A DNA stretch of 64,000 nucleotides from assembly GCA_030737875.1 (NCBI GenBank), contig CM060910.1, positions 251,690,427-251,754,426 on the forward strand, written 5' to 3'. This document shows, piece after piece, positions 34,085-46,330 of this stretch. The stretch's first letter is position 1. Each line of letters begins with the position of its first letter. The notes under the pieces are model-generated. The model was given only the letters and a program-made list of their open reading frames with translations. It ran no database searches and was not told where the DNA came from. The position numbers were made by a program, and so were the translations under genes. The stretch is from Allium sativum. Lineage: Eukaryota > Streptophyta > Magnoliopsida > Asparagales > Amaryllidaceae.

Positions 34085-35746
34085 ATTTTCATAAGTATTT
34101 TTTTTAATTTTGAATTCCTTCCAAATGAGAAGTGTTTGAATTTAAACCATTGGTTCAAAAGGGGTTGAGATTTAAGTTATACCCTTTTCGAGTATGAGTC
34201 GATTTTAAACCGATTTTTATATGGAAATATGAATCATATTCTACTCAAATATAAATTTATCCTCTAAGGGATTGAAATGAGTTGTTATGAAATATATATA
34301 TATATATTCTATTTGAATATAAGTGGGTTTCGAACATAAATCATTTTGGAATAAATGAAATCTTTGATATGAAATATATTCTACTTGAAGACATAAATCG
34401 ATTGTTTGAAATATTATATGATTATAATACAATGATATGAAAATATATTCTAGTTTAGAATATAATCGGTTTTGAAATTATGAGATTTTGACATGACATT
34501 TTATTCTAATTGAATAAATTTGATTCGAAGCAGAATGTGATATTTTGATATGGAAACGAACCATTTGTGAAATATAAAAGAACCAACCGATGTGAAAGAT
34601 GTAAGCGTTGGTTGTTAAGGAGACCGGAGTCGACATGAGGCATACTCTCTATCAGTGTTAACACCACTTTGACAACTATGAACGTTATGACGTATCCAGA
34701 ATGAGTATGATGACTTGGAGGCGATGATTGAATCGAAGAAGATGAGCGACGACGAAATAGCCCTGACCTTCGAGTTAGAATTGAAATGACTAAAACAGGA
34801 GCTATACCGTGACAAATTGAGGTAGCACCGTTGATCGGACACACTTCTTCGATGCTATTTCTAAGACTATGATGATGATTATGATTTGGTCCCATTTATG
34901 AATTTGGGAGTGTGTTCCGAGGTGGGCAGTAGTGACTGCTATGCGTTACCACTTATATGGGAGTGCAATTGGTAGAGTCCTACCCTGGGCATTGCCTTGA
35001 GTGCCTTGTCATATTTATCCATATCGAGCCCCATACGATTTTGATTTAGCATTGCCTTCTATGGAGTGCCCTCTGATAACACCAGTACGGTGAATTTACG
35101 GTACTGTATAGACTGTTGGTGCCTGTAAACGGCATAAGGGTAATATGGAATCCCGCTTTTGCTATTTTTATTATATTTACTTTAATGGATAGACACTATC
35201 ATAATAGCGTATTATACTATGTATATATTAATTTAACGGATCCTCGAGAGATGGAAAAATCTCGTAACATCTCTTGAGTTACTGCACCCATGACACTGAT
35301 GTTGTTTTGTATTTTAATTTGACTAATATGAGAATGATTTAGTGCTGATCTGAGTGTTTGTTGTGTTTCTTTTATGTAATATGCTCGGGTCAGCAGATGT
35401 TGCAGTTAACGAAGATTGCTTTGCCTTGGAGATCGAAGACGAAGATTTGGTATATATCTATTATATATGTATTTCCGCTGCATTTATCTATGCTGCCATG
35501 TTATGTATATATGTATATGTGTAACTCTGATAACCATTGATGTTATAGCCTATTGTATATATATTTCAATTGTTTAAACTGCTATTTAATTATTATATGT
35601 GGTCCTTCCGCTGTGAGGTTCTGTGATTGTTTTTTCCTTTTTTCTTTCTTTTTTTTTCCCAATAACTACCTGTATTTGCGATTTGTTTGGGTCGACATGT
35701 GTTGTTTATTGTCGATTTTAAATGGTCAAATATCTGGGTCGTTACA
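34085..35746 (+). repeat. 5' LTR of element F, right part
   Basis: Continues F's 5' LTR after the E insertion and matches 41696-43115. It ends GGTCGTTACA at 35746, next to a PBS. Bases about 35005-35255 are absent from the 3' LTR. It carries CTGAT (35345), a pyrimidine stretch and CAGCAG (35391-35396), and TTCCGCTG at 35473 and 35606. The minus-strand ORF at 34506-34895 is broken in the other LTR and is not a gene. Confidence 0.85.
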
Positions 35747-35747
35747 T

Positions 35748-35760
35748 TGGGGATCAGAGC
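35748..35760 (+). other. Variant primer-binding site of element F
   Basis: TGGGGATCAGAGC lies 1 base after the LTR end. It differs from the usual TGGTATCAGAGC in the middle, so it is either a mutated tRNA-Met site or matches another tRNA. Confidence 0.7.
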
Positions 35761-38700
35761 GATGGTTAGCGATAACCTTGCCTCTATTTGGGAATAAACT
35801 CATTAGAGATAGGATTAGTAATGCCCTAGAATGAGTTTGAGGGTATATACAAGAGAGCATACTTGTATTTTGATATAAAGTTATTTATGTTGTGTTGACT
35901 TATTCTATTGAATATTTATGGGTTCTGGTCGATATACGGGACGCCATAAAATCGAAAGGAATTTCTAAATAATCAAACAGAATGATCGACATTATACGGT
36001 TTTCGATTATATTTTAAAATATATCAAATATATATTATTGGTTCAAGTATGTATGATTCATTTTAGTAGGTGGTAATGTTAAGTTATTACCTATTATGGT
36101 TGATTAGATAATAAATCTAATAAGGAAAATATAATCAATTTAGAATATATTTGAAATGAAATACCAGTAGGAATAATTAGGCGTAAAAGGTTTGTGATTG
36201 AAATAGAAATGAACTTGAAACTTGATCCTGAGGTATCTTTGGAAATAGTTTTGCCAAAGTTTTGAATAATATCATATTATAGGTATGATCGAAAAGAAAT
36301 GATTTTAAAGATTGTTCAAAGTGGGTATAATCCCTTCTTTTATCTTAGAAACGATGTCGATAATGAGTGCACGCATTATCGATGTTTATTCTGAAGAGTT
36401 TAAGTGGGAAAGATCACTCAATGGTTATTATAACTTGTTTGACAAAGGATTTTGGATTTTATTCCATATGATATCAATTTTTATAGAAAGGTATTAAAAT
36501 ATGTTATTTAAAGATGAAATATAAATTAAACATACTTTGAAAAGAAATTTTCTATGTTTTGGTAATTAAAGATTTGGATTTAAAGTTTTAAATGGTATGA
36601 TTTCTATGAAATAGAATAAGTGCATATATTATTTTAAATCTCAGTTTATGAACTCGAGATAAAGAATTTAGGTTCATTTTAACTAATAATGTTAAGTCCT
36701 ATGTTAAGGTAAATCCACTCATTTGAATATATATCTTGAGTAATCATGAAATGGACTTAGGTATTTATAGAAATTGTCACATAAACTCTTAAATAAAGTG
36801 TGATGATAAAGTTTAAGCAAATTCCAAATTTAGCCGATATAAGTGTTAGAGAAACATTTAAGTTAACTATGAAACAAAGCTCAACTAGGGTCGATCAAAA
36901 TGAAATGGAAGATTAAGTTGTGTAAATAAGAAAGGAAACAACTTATGACTTGGCTAATTTATAAGTATGCGAAGTTAGTTGAGAAGGAGTTGAAAAGAAG
37001 TTTATGTTGTTAATAAGTATGAATGGTCGATAAATTGAAATAAGAAATTAAATGATAAGTTAGTGTACATGTGAAATGAAAGGAATGCAAATTGTTTTGT
37101 TGAACGAAATATAACCTAACTTGAGTAGAGGAATCGAGATAAATGAAGTTTAACTCAGGAAATCGAATAAAAACGATTTGAGAATTAACACTTGAGTTAA
37201 TGGAAAATATTGGAATGAAATAAAAATAAACCTTAACCTGAGTTGAATGGATTGATAAAACGAGACGACTTAGGGAATTTAAACAAGTCGAGCTGGAATC
37301 AATGTAGATAGTTTGGTCGAGTAAGTAAAATTTGATTCATACTAACGAGAAATGGATAGGCAAGTAAATCCAAGAAAGTTAATCGGTCAATTTAGAACCA
37401 AATAATAAATGAAGATGAGATGAGGATGAACTCGAATAATTAGAATAAATAAATCTGAATTAATTCAAGTAAATGGCTAATCGAATATGGAAAATGGAAT
37501 GATAATTCAATTAAATATAGATGAAGTAAATAGAAATAAGTAATGAAATTGGAAAATCGATCCATGTTAATGAATTAAGAATGTAATATAACCAAGTTAG
37601 CTGGAAGTTAGCATAAATTCAAGTTCATTTGGAGATTTAATGCGTAGAATAAACGAGAAACGAATAGGAAATATATTAGAACGAAGAAAGAAATTTAAAG
37701 AAAATTCATTTCTTGGATTATGAGGTGGATATAAAGGATTGAATGAATAAATTAAAGCAAATGAAAGGGTAAATAGTATTATGTGCTAAATGGAGCGATA
37801 ACCCATTCTAGATAGTTAAGTTTGGTTAAAAATTTTGAAATCCAAAGCTCGAAACTCCAAATAAATAAACCAATATTCATGCAAAACCCTGAAATATTGG
37901 ATAAGCTAAAGTAAAATGGTCATAACTTTTGAATGGCTGATCAAGAATCGACGATTCAAGACAATTTGGAAACCTAGGAACTTGAACTAAAACTTTCGTT
38001 ATTGGGCCTTGTCTGATTTTTCATGTTTATTAGGTTCAAACCTGAGAATTATTCGTAGTTGTATGTGCAGAAAATGGAAAACCGAACCGTATGTTGATAT
38101 TGTTTTGGCCATAATTTCCAAACGAAACGTTGGATTTTAGTGTGCGAGTACAATTCGGAAATCCAAGGATCTGAACTAAAACTTTTCCTTGATGTACTAA
38201 TTTAAATTCTGCTGTTTAAGGGTTAAAAACTGGGTTGAACAACTCAGGTCTGCAATTTTATGTGTATGAGCTAAAGCGTTTGCCTTCACTAAAATAGTCA
38301 TAACTTTTGAACGAATTATCCGAATTCGACGAATTCGGACAATTCGGAAAGCCTGAAATGAATGCAATGATCTTTGCCTAGTGTGCCTTAGTCAAATTCC
38401 AACATTTAATAGGTGATAAACTTCATTTTGTTTGCTGGCCTGTCATAGATATATTGGTTTTGAGGTTAAAATGATTAATGTATGTTGTATAAGTTGCATA
38501 TGTTTGTTATATATTGTATATATGCTTGAATCTCATGTGTATGTGAGTTGTAATAGGGGTAAGGAGTGTGCACTACGCTTTGGAGCTCGCTTGCGCTAAA
38601 TTTTTAAAGTGCTAAGGTAATGAAATTGCAAAATAAACGCTAAGAAGGTACGTATTATAGTTATATAGTTTGGTAGTTATGTATATATAGTGTTTTCCTT

Positions 38701-38770
38701 ATTTTGGGATGCCTCATCGTAGGATGAGATGTATAATTGAGTCTATATATATGTTGTGATTTTCCGGACT

Positions 38771-38829
38771 TCTCCGTACAAAGGAGATGCTGCCAAAATT
38801 TTCCGTGATTTCGGGAGTTAGAAAATTTA
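38771..38829 (+). other. Conserved non-coding motif upstream of F purine tract
   Basis: CTCCGTACAAAGGAG followed by ATGCTGCCAAAATTTTCC and GGAGTTAGAAAATTT. H has the same order at 63152-63213, and both lie about 195-200 bases before the 3' LTR. CTCC/GGAG arms could form a small hairpin. E carries a TGCTGCCGAAATTTTG piece near 8827. Confidence 0.6.
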
Positions 38830-38950
38830 TAAGTTCTTTTTTTTCAATCATATAGCTTATTTTATAAATACTATTGTATAAGTATGGATTTGGAAGTATG
38901 AATATGGTCAATATCGTACTTCGTTCTCTTTTCGAGGACGAAAAGATTTT

Positions 38951-38963
38951 AAGTGGAGGAGAA
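38951..38963 (+). other. Polypurine tract of element F
   Basis: AAGTGGAGGAGAA directly precedes the 3' LTR start. Confidence 0.85.
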
Positions 38964-40275
38964 TGTAACATCCCATATTTTCTGTATATTTAATTTCGAT
39001 TTAAAATAAATAAAATGGAATAATATTGGGAGAAATCAAATTTTGTTGATTTTTAATGATAATGATTGTTTGAATTGAGGATAAATATATTTTAAAAATT
39101 GGGTTACATTAGAAAAGCTGTAATGTGAAATTTAATACTTTAAGAACTAATTTAACTTAAGTCGTTTAAGTTAAAAAGGGGATTCAAATTTAATTGATTT
39201 AATGGTGGAATTTTAAGTCGTTAAATTTTAACTGAAATTCAAGCAAAATTCAAATAATCAAATTATGATTTCAAAATGTGTGAAATTTATTTGTAGAATT
39301 TATATAAGTTATAATTTGATTAAATTTGAATTTAATGAATATTTAATTTGAATTTAAAGCAGTTAATCAAATAATTGGATATTTTAATAATTAATTGATA
39401 ATGAAATTTTACTGTTTGGGCAACTATCTCGGAATCCGGTGAAACCAGCCTCATTGGAACCGGAACGGGGAATTATGATAGGATTTCAATCTGCGTTACA
39501 ATCCGGCTTACCGTTCGATCGTACGGGAGAAAAAGTGAAAGGGAATCAGTGTAATGAGATAACTCTGTATTGATCATATTGGGCCTCCTATATCTATACA
39601 AATAGACCTACTTACCACCTCATCAGCTCATTTCATCTATACGTTACTTTTTCTCCATCAAATTTCTCACTATGGCAGAAAACAAAGATTCAAACCCTAG
39701 TTTAAAATAAAAATACAGCTTCAAATTCAAATTTTCACAAACCCTATCATATTATATATCGGATCGAAGCTCTCGACAATACGAAGCTTCTGGTGTAATT
39801 CGTTTTGACATGCAGTGCACCAATTGGCCGAAAATCACGGTCAAACTGTCTACTTTTCGAAACCTAGGGTTCAGATTTGGGGGTTTTTGATTTACGAGCT
39901 AATTGAAGAATCGAGGATATGGGTTTGGAGGAGAAGGAGCATACGAACCTATTGGTGATAGTCGATTTAAATGAAATCAAGTATGGAGTTCGGATTTCAT
40001 CGTCTAGGGTTCTAAAACCCTCTTGGTTGTCGCGGCGCGGGAAGGGATAGGGGCCGTCGGAGTCATAGTCAAGGGCAGCGCTAATGCGGTTCTGGAAGGG
40101 CTTCGCTTTTGGTGGCTGTCTCCGGTTGTGATTCGGTCGGAGGGAGGAGGAAGTTGCGGTCAAAGTCCGCGCCTGGAATGGGTTCCGTGCGTGCTTGTAG
40201 CCTGTAGTTGAAGAACAATGGAGCGGGAAGACCAATTCGGTGCTGACGTGTAATAGGAGGTGGGGTATTATTTTA

Positions 40276-40322
<47 letters not shown>

Positions 40323-43115
40323 CCACGTTCTAACGTCCATAACTTTCACATACGAGGTTGGATTTGAGCGCAGTTCGTTGCATTGGGATGTGGCGGAATT
40401 GCGGACTCTTTGACGTTGGTTTCGCTGCATGTGGGGACTATCAAATTTTGGCCTTTAGTTGGACGTTCGATCAACTAAGGATGCAAAGTTGAGTGATTTC
40501 CACTCACGATGAACTGAATTGCTCCCATATTTATTAAATTTAAATTATGAAATGAGTTGGTTGCATGGTTGCGTTGGATTGTTGATGTGTTGTTAAAATT
40601 TTGACATACAAGAGTGTTAACATGCAAATTTAGGGCAATGATTAGTTATTTAATTTAATTTAAATTTATAGTGGAAAATTAGAATCCTTGCTAAATCCTG
40701 AAACAGTTTAATGCTGATCAGTATAATGGAATGGTTGTGATGGATGTTGGTTGAAAATTTATTATTGATTTGATATTTACGCTACTAATGCTCCATATTC
40801 AGTATATTGTGTTGCATGTTGGTTATGACGATAAATCCCATTTACCCTTGATGTTGCGGGCATCCAATTAACCCGGGATACATCGATGAAAATAAATTAA
40901 GAACACAGAGTGAAATGATAAATCTCTATGACCCTGATTTGGATTGAAATGATAGATCCATCCCTGAATATCGAGAAATTAAATTTAAAAATCACTTGGC
41001 CATAGGGTAGCAAATTATATACAGACATCGGTTGGTTAAATGATTTTAATTATTCGAATGTTATTCGATGGGAAATTTTGTTAAGGGAAATGTGTCAATT
41101 TTGTTAGATTTCATTTTCCTTGAATCTTGAACTTTGAAGGACTATAATTGGGTTAAAGAAATTTTCCTACGACAAATTTGGAATTTTGTATTTGGAACTT
41201 GAATATGATTTGAAATTTTCCAATATTTGAAGTAGACTCGAAATTTAAATAAATTTTTATTTGAATATGATTTTTGGGTAAAGGAAATCGAGGTTACTTA
41301 GAGTTGATTTAACGAAAGATGAATATGGTTTGAATTCTCTAAATTTAAAGATGAGCTGAAATGGTGTTAGAATAAGAGGTTGAATTATGTTGCTCCATTG
41401 AGACTGCGTATGGGTTCAGGTACTTGGAATTTGGAAGAAAGGAATGATTATGATTAAAGAAATTTAATATATATATTTTTCATTGTTTGATTTCAAATAA
41501 ATTTTTCTTTCCTTAAATTTATTATTTAACCTTTACCTATAAACTATTTTATTTTAAATAATTTTTCCTTACATTTTATTTTTCAGACTATCTAGTAAAT
41601 CTTTAATTATATTTATACATAATGGTTTAAATTATTTTTACCTTTAATTATTATATTATATATATGTATCTATATAAGATTTTCCTATAAACTTTTATTT
41701 TCATAAGTATGTTTTTAAATTTTGAATTCCTTCTGAATGAGAAGTGTTTGAATTTAAACCATCGGTTCAAAAGGGGTTGAGATTTAAGTTATAACCACTT
41801 CGAGTATGAATCAATTTTAAACCGATTTTTATATTGAAGAATGAATCATATTCTACTCGAATATAAATTTATCCTCTAAGGGATTGAAATGAGTTGTTAT
41901 GAAATATATGTATTCTATTTGAATATAAGTGGATTTTGAACATAAATCCTTTTGGAATAAATGAAATCTTTGATATGAAATATATTCTACTTGAAGACAT
42001 AAATCGATTGTTTGAAATATTATATGATTATAATATTATGGAAATATATTCTAGTTTAGAATATAATCGGTTTTGAAATTATGAGATTTTGACATGAAAT
42101 TTTATTCTAATTGAATAAATTTGATTTGAGGCAGAATGTGATATTTTGATATGGAAACGAACCATTTGTGAAATATAAAAGAACCAACCGATGTGAAAGA
42201 TGTAAGCGTTGGTTGTTAAGTAGACCGGAGTCGACATGAGGCATACTCTCTGTCAGCGTCGATATCACTTTGACAACTGTGAACGTTATGACGTGTCCAG
42301 AATGAGTATGATGACTTGGAGGCGATGATTGAATCGAACTAGATGAGCGATGATGAAATAGCCCTGACCTTCGGGTCAATTGAAGTGACTAAAACAGGAG
42401 CTATACCGTGACAAATTGAGGTAGCACCTTTGATTGGACACACTTCCTCGATGTTATTTCTAAGACTATGATGATGATGATGATGATGATTTGGGCCCAT
42501 TTATGACTTTGGGAGTGTGTTCCGAGGTAGGCGGTAGTGGATGCTATGTGTTACCACCGGTCCGGGAGTGCAATTGGTAAAATCATACCCTGGGCATTGC
42601 CTCGAGTGCCTCGAGAGATGGAAAAATCCCATAACATCTCTTGAGTTACTGCACCCATGACACTGATGTTGTTTCGTATTTTAATTTGACTAATATGAGA
42701 ATGATTTAGTGCTGATCCGAGTGTTTGTTGTGTTTCTTTTATGTAATACGCTCGGGTTAGCAGATGTTGTAGTTAACGAAGACTACTTTGCCTTGGAGAT
42801 TGAAGACGAAGATTTGGTATATATCTATTATATATGTATTTCCGCTGCATTTATCTCCGCTGCCATGTTATGTATATATGTATATGTGTAACTCTGATAA
42901 CCATTGATGTTATAACCTATTGTATATATATTTCAATTGTTTAAACTGCTATTTATTTATTATATGTGGTCCTTCCACTGTGAGGATCTGTGGTTGTTTT
43001 TCCCTTCTTTCTTTCTTTTTTTCTTTCCCAATAACTACCTCTATTTGCGATTTGTTTGGGTCGACATGTGTGGTTTATTGTCGATTTTAAACGGTCAAGA
43101 ATATGGGTCGTTACA
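38964..43115 (+). repeat. 3' LTR of element F
   Basis: Starts TGTAACATCCCA and ends GGTCGTTACA, 4152 bases. It preserves the uninterrupted site (about 41690) into which E inserted in the 5' LTR. Its first 730 bases do not match what remains of the 5' LTR. The donor-like site reads AAAGTTGAGT (about 40487) instead of AAAGGTGAGT, a G-to-T change. A deletion relative to the 5' LTR lies at about 42610. Confidence 0.88.
40282..40318. repeat. (AT)n microsatellite
   Basis: Alternating AT tract, the counterpart of 5465-5500 in the other LTR. Confidence 0.9.
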
Positions 43116-43400
43116 TTTTATATAGTAGAGATTATATAAATATGATTTTTATATAGTAGAGGTTATAAAAATATGATTTTTATATAGTAGAGATTATAAA
43201 AATACGATTTTTATAAGATAGAGAATATAAAAATACGATTTTTATATATGTTGTAGCGAAATAAAAATTCGATTTTTATATGAGTAGCGGATTGAAAATA
43301 GAATTTTTATATAATAGAGAATATAAAAATTTAATTTTTATATATGTAACGAAATAAAAATATGATTTTTATTATATATATAGTGAGATAAAAATGTGAT
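43116..43400 (+). repeat. 33-base tandem repeat in E'
   Basis: Eight or nine imperfect units built on TTTTTATATAGTAGAGATTA and AAAAATATGA. Confidence 0.85.
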
Positions 43401-44335
43401 TTTTAATGTGAACAGCGTGAAAAAGATAGCATTGGAATTTCGGGCAAATTCAAGCCATTCAGAAATGAAACGGTGGAGTGGAACACAAAGGTGAGAACTT
43501 CTCACTTTTATTTTATTTTCTAGTTAAAATATATACTAGGATGCAGACGGCGCTTAGCAGCACCCGATACGCGTCGTCTACAAATCGAGATGACTTGTTT
43601 GTTTGATTGATGCGTTGTGAAAATTGATTTGGTGATGTGTAATGAAGTGTTAAAAATATTCATAAGTGAATAAATAGTATAAAAATCACATTTTTATCGT
43701 GTATATGAAGTAAATAAAATATTCAAGTTGAATAAAATCTTTAAATAATAAAAATATCATTTTTATTGTATATATGGACTGAATAAAATATTCATAAGTT
43801 GAGATAAATATTCATTTACAAACCGGACGGTATGTTTAGGCACACCAACTTATTTGATATTGATTGGGATGATAAATTTTACACATCGCCCAACTGCACA
43901 AACAAAATTCGTTATTTGTTGATTGAAACCCCACACGAGTATTGGGATGATATATGACATACACTAGTCGCAAATTAGATGTTTGTCGATCGATTGATTG
44001 ACAGACTGTATAAGCGTTATTTATTTATTTTAATGCTTATACGGTTGTAAAATGCACTTTGGATGTTGTATGAATTTTTAATGATTGTTTATCGTTATTA
44101 TTGTATACATGTGATGTTGAAATCCATATAAATAAAATTATGTGGTAATTGACTGAGTCTGATTCCAGCTTAGAATTATCAAATATTTTAAAATAATATT
44201 CATAAAACATTGAAATGTGAAGCCGTGTTAAGTAATTAAACGCCATTTTAACACGAACGAAAATTTGGTCGATTTTATTCATTTTATAATGAATATCGAA
44301 AAGTGGTTACAAAATCTGATATTTTGAAATGAATT

Positions 44336-44790
44336 TGAAATTCGAATTGAATTGAAATTGAATTGGAATTGAAATTGTATTGAAATCGATTTAAAATGAA
44401 TTTAAAACGAATTGAATTGAATTGGAATTGAAATTGAATTGAAATCGATTTAAAATGAATTCAAAACGAATTGAAATTGAATTGGAATTAAAATTGAATT
44501 GAAATCGATTTAAAATGAATTCAAAACGAATTGAAATTGAATTGAAATCAATTTAAAATGAATTCAAAATGAATTGAAATTGAATTGGAATCGAATTGAA
44601 ATCGATTTAAAATGAATTCAAAACGAATTGAAATGGAATTGAAATTGAATTGAAATCGATTTTAAATGAATTCAAAACGAATCGAAATTGAATTGGAATT
44701 AAAATTGAATTGAAATCGATTTAAAATGAATTCAAAACGAATTGAAATTGAATTGAAATCAATTTTAAATGAATTTAAGACGAATTTATA
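44336..44790 (+). repeat. 60-base tandem array in E'
   Basis: About eight units are made of GAATTGAAATTGAATTGGAA, TTGAAATCGATTTAAAATGA and ATTCAAAACG segments. The array is purine-rich on this strand and has no counterpart in E. Confidence 0.9.
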
Positions 44791-45589
44791 ATGGAAAAGT
44801 CAATTTTGATTTGGAATTGAAGATGAAGTCGAAATTGTTTTGAAACTAATTTCAAAACGATTTATAAAATACGTTTTAAAAGGAAATCGACAAAATATAT
44901 ATTATATATTAAATATATAATATAATGGCCTGAATAGAACATGCCGCGTTGTAGCAGTTCGTGAATCTCGACCATTGACTTCGAACGGACATTACGGGAG
45001 ATCCGACCGTCGGATTCTCCTAAAACCGGAGCCGTTGGGTTCGTATCAAAAAGAGCTTTCCAAAGAATATGAGAGATTTGAAATTTAACGGCTGGATTTA
45101 GAATTATGTCCAAATCAAATTTGGAAAAGGTCATTGTAAGTGCAGTTCGATGGCCGTTTATGGAAATTGACTGTATGGGCCTTGATAAAATTATTGAAAA
45201 TATCAATAATTTGTGTAAAATCAAAATAAATGATTTGGAAAGAATTGGGATGAAAAATCCTATATTTGAAAAGATAAAAATATATTTTTATCGAAATGAA
45301 TTAGTTTTGAAATAGAATAATAAATCCAATATTTTTAAAATAAATAAATTGGATTTGAAATGGTTTTAAAAATAACCAGGATTTCCAATATATGAATTGG
45401 AATGGATTTGAATCGAAATTATCTTCAGAATATGTCGATATTGGATTTCGTGATTATACGGATATTGTGGAGGAATTTAGAAGATATATATATATATATC
45501 GTTATTCCAATACAATATTTGTCGGTTTCGGAATTTGATATTGAATATCAGCCGATATGTTTTCTATTCAGAGCCTCGTATTTAATATC

Positions 45590-46330
45590 AAATTGGATTT
45601 TGGGTTTGTCGTGAATGGTATCTTTAATAATACTGTTCTTGAACCGAATGTAGCTAAGAAAATTAGGAACTGACTGGAGGTTAGTTAAGTTGAATGGTTT
45701 CCTGGGTATTGATCTGATGTTGGTTTCGGCCTTCGGGGTTAATACTTAGGGAATTGTTCTCTTACTAATTTACGGTTAGAGACTGATTGGATTTTGGGTT
45801 TGTTGTGAACTGTGTTTTCAACGACATTCGTTCTTTAACCCGATTTAGTGTGAAATGAGATTTGGAATTTATAAATCTTTTTATTAAGATTTAATGGAAA
45901 TTTTCCAAAGTAAAGTTTTCCAATTTAATATATTTAATTGGAATTGAATTGAAATTGGTCTTTAGGTTTATCGTGAACGGTGTTTTAAATAACACTGGTT
46001 CTTTAAGCCGATTAACAATGGAGTTAGAAAATCAGAAACTAACTGGAGATTAGTTAAATTGAATGGTTTCTTGGGTATTGATCTGACGTTGGTTTCGGCC
46101 TTTGGGGTTAATACGTAGGGAATTGTTCACTTGCTAATTTACGGTTAGAGGTTGATGGAATGGAATGTGATTTTGGGTTTATCGTGAACCGTGTTTTAAA
46201 TGACATTGGTTCTTTAACCCAGTTAAAGACAGAATACGGTTTGAATTGAAATCCATAGGCAGATTAAAGAATAAATTTTAAAGAATTTATCTTTGATAAA
46301 ATTAATGGGAACCTTTCCCAAAGTATGTGA
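45590..46330 (+). repeat. 370-base tandem duplication in E'
   Basis: Two near-full units (about 45595-45960 and 45960-46330) each have GGGTATTGATCTGA, GGTTTCGGCCTT and AATTTACGGTTAGAG. Extra partial copies of a TTTGGGTTTATCGTGAAC phrase occur at 45794 and 46175. E has this block once (about 21857-21960). Confidence 0.85.

Larger units (their letters stand above)
35747..38963 (+). mobile_element. Non-coding interior of element F (LARD-like)
   Basis: This 3.2-kb AT-rich stretch lies between two LTRs and has no ORF over about 90 residues and no recognisable gag or pol motif. The first 80 bases after the PBS (GGCTCTATGG-like, then a TTAGTAATGCCCTAGAATGAG phrase) resemble the start of H's interior (62186-62270), and the last 200 resemble the end of H's interior. 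Long LTRs with a non-coding interior define large retrotransposon derivatives (LARDs). Confidence 0.8.

Noticed and set aside
34506..34895. 129-residue minus-strand ORF
   Set aside because: It lies in F's 5' LTR. The 3' LTR copy (42107-42379) is shorter and frame-shifted, has no recognisable domain and runs antisense to the LTR.
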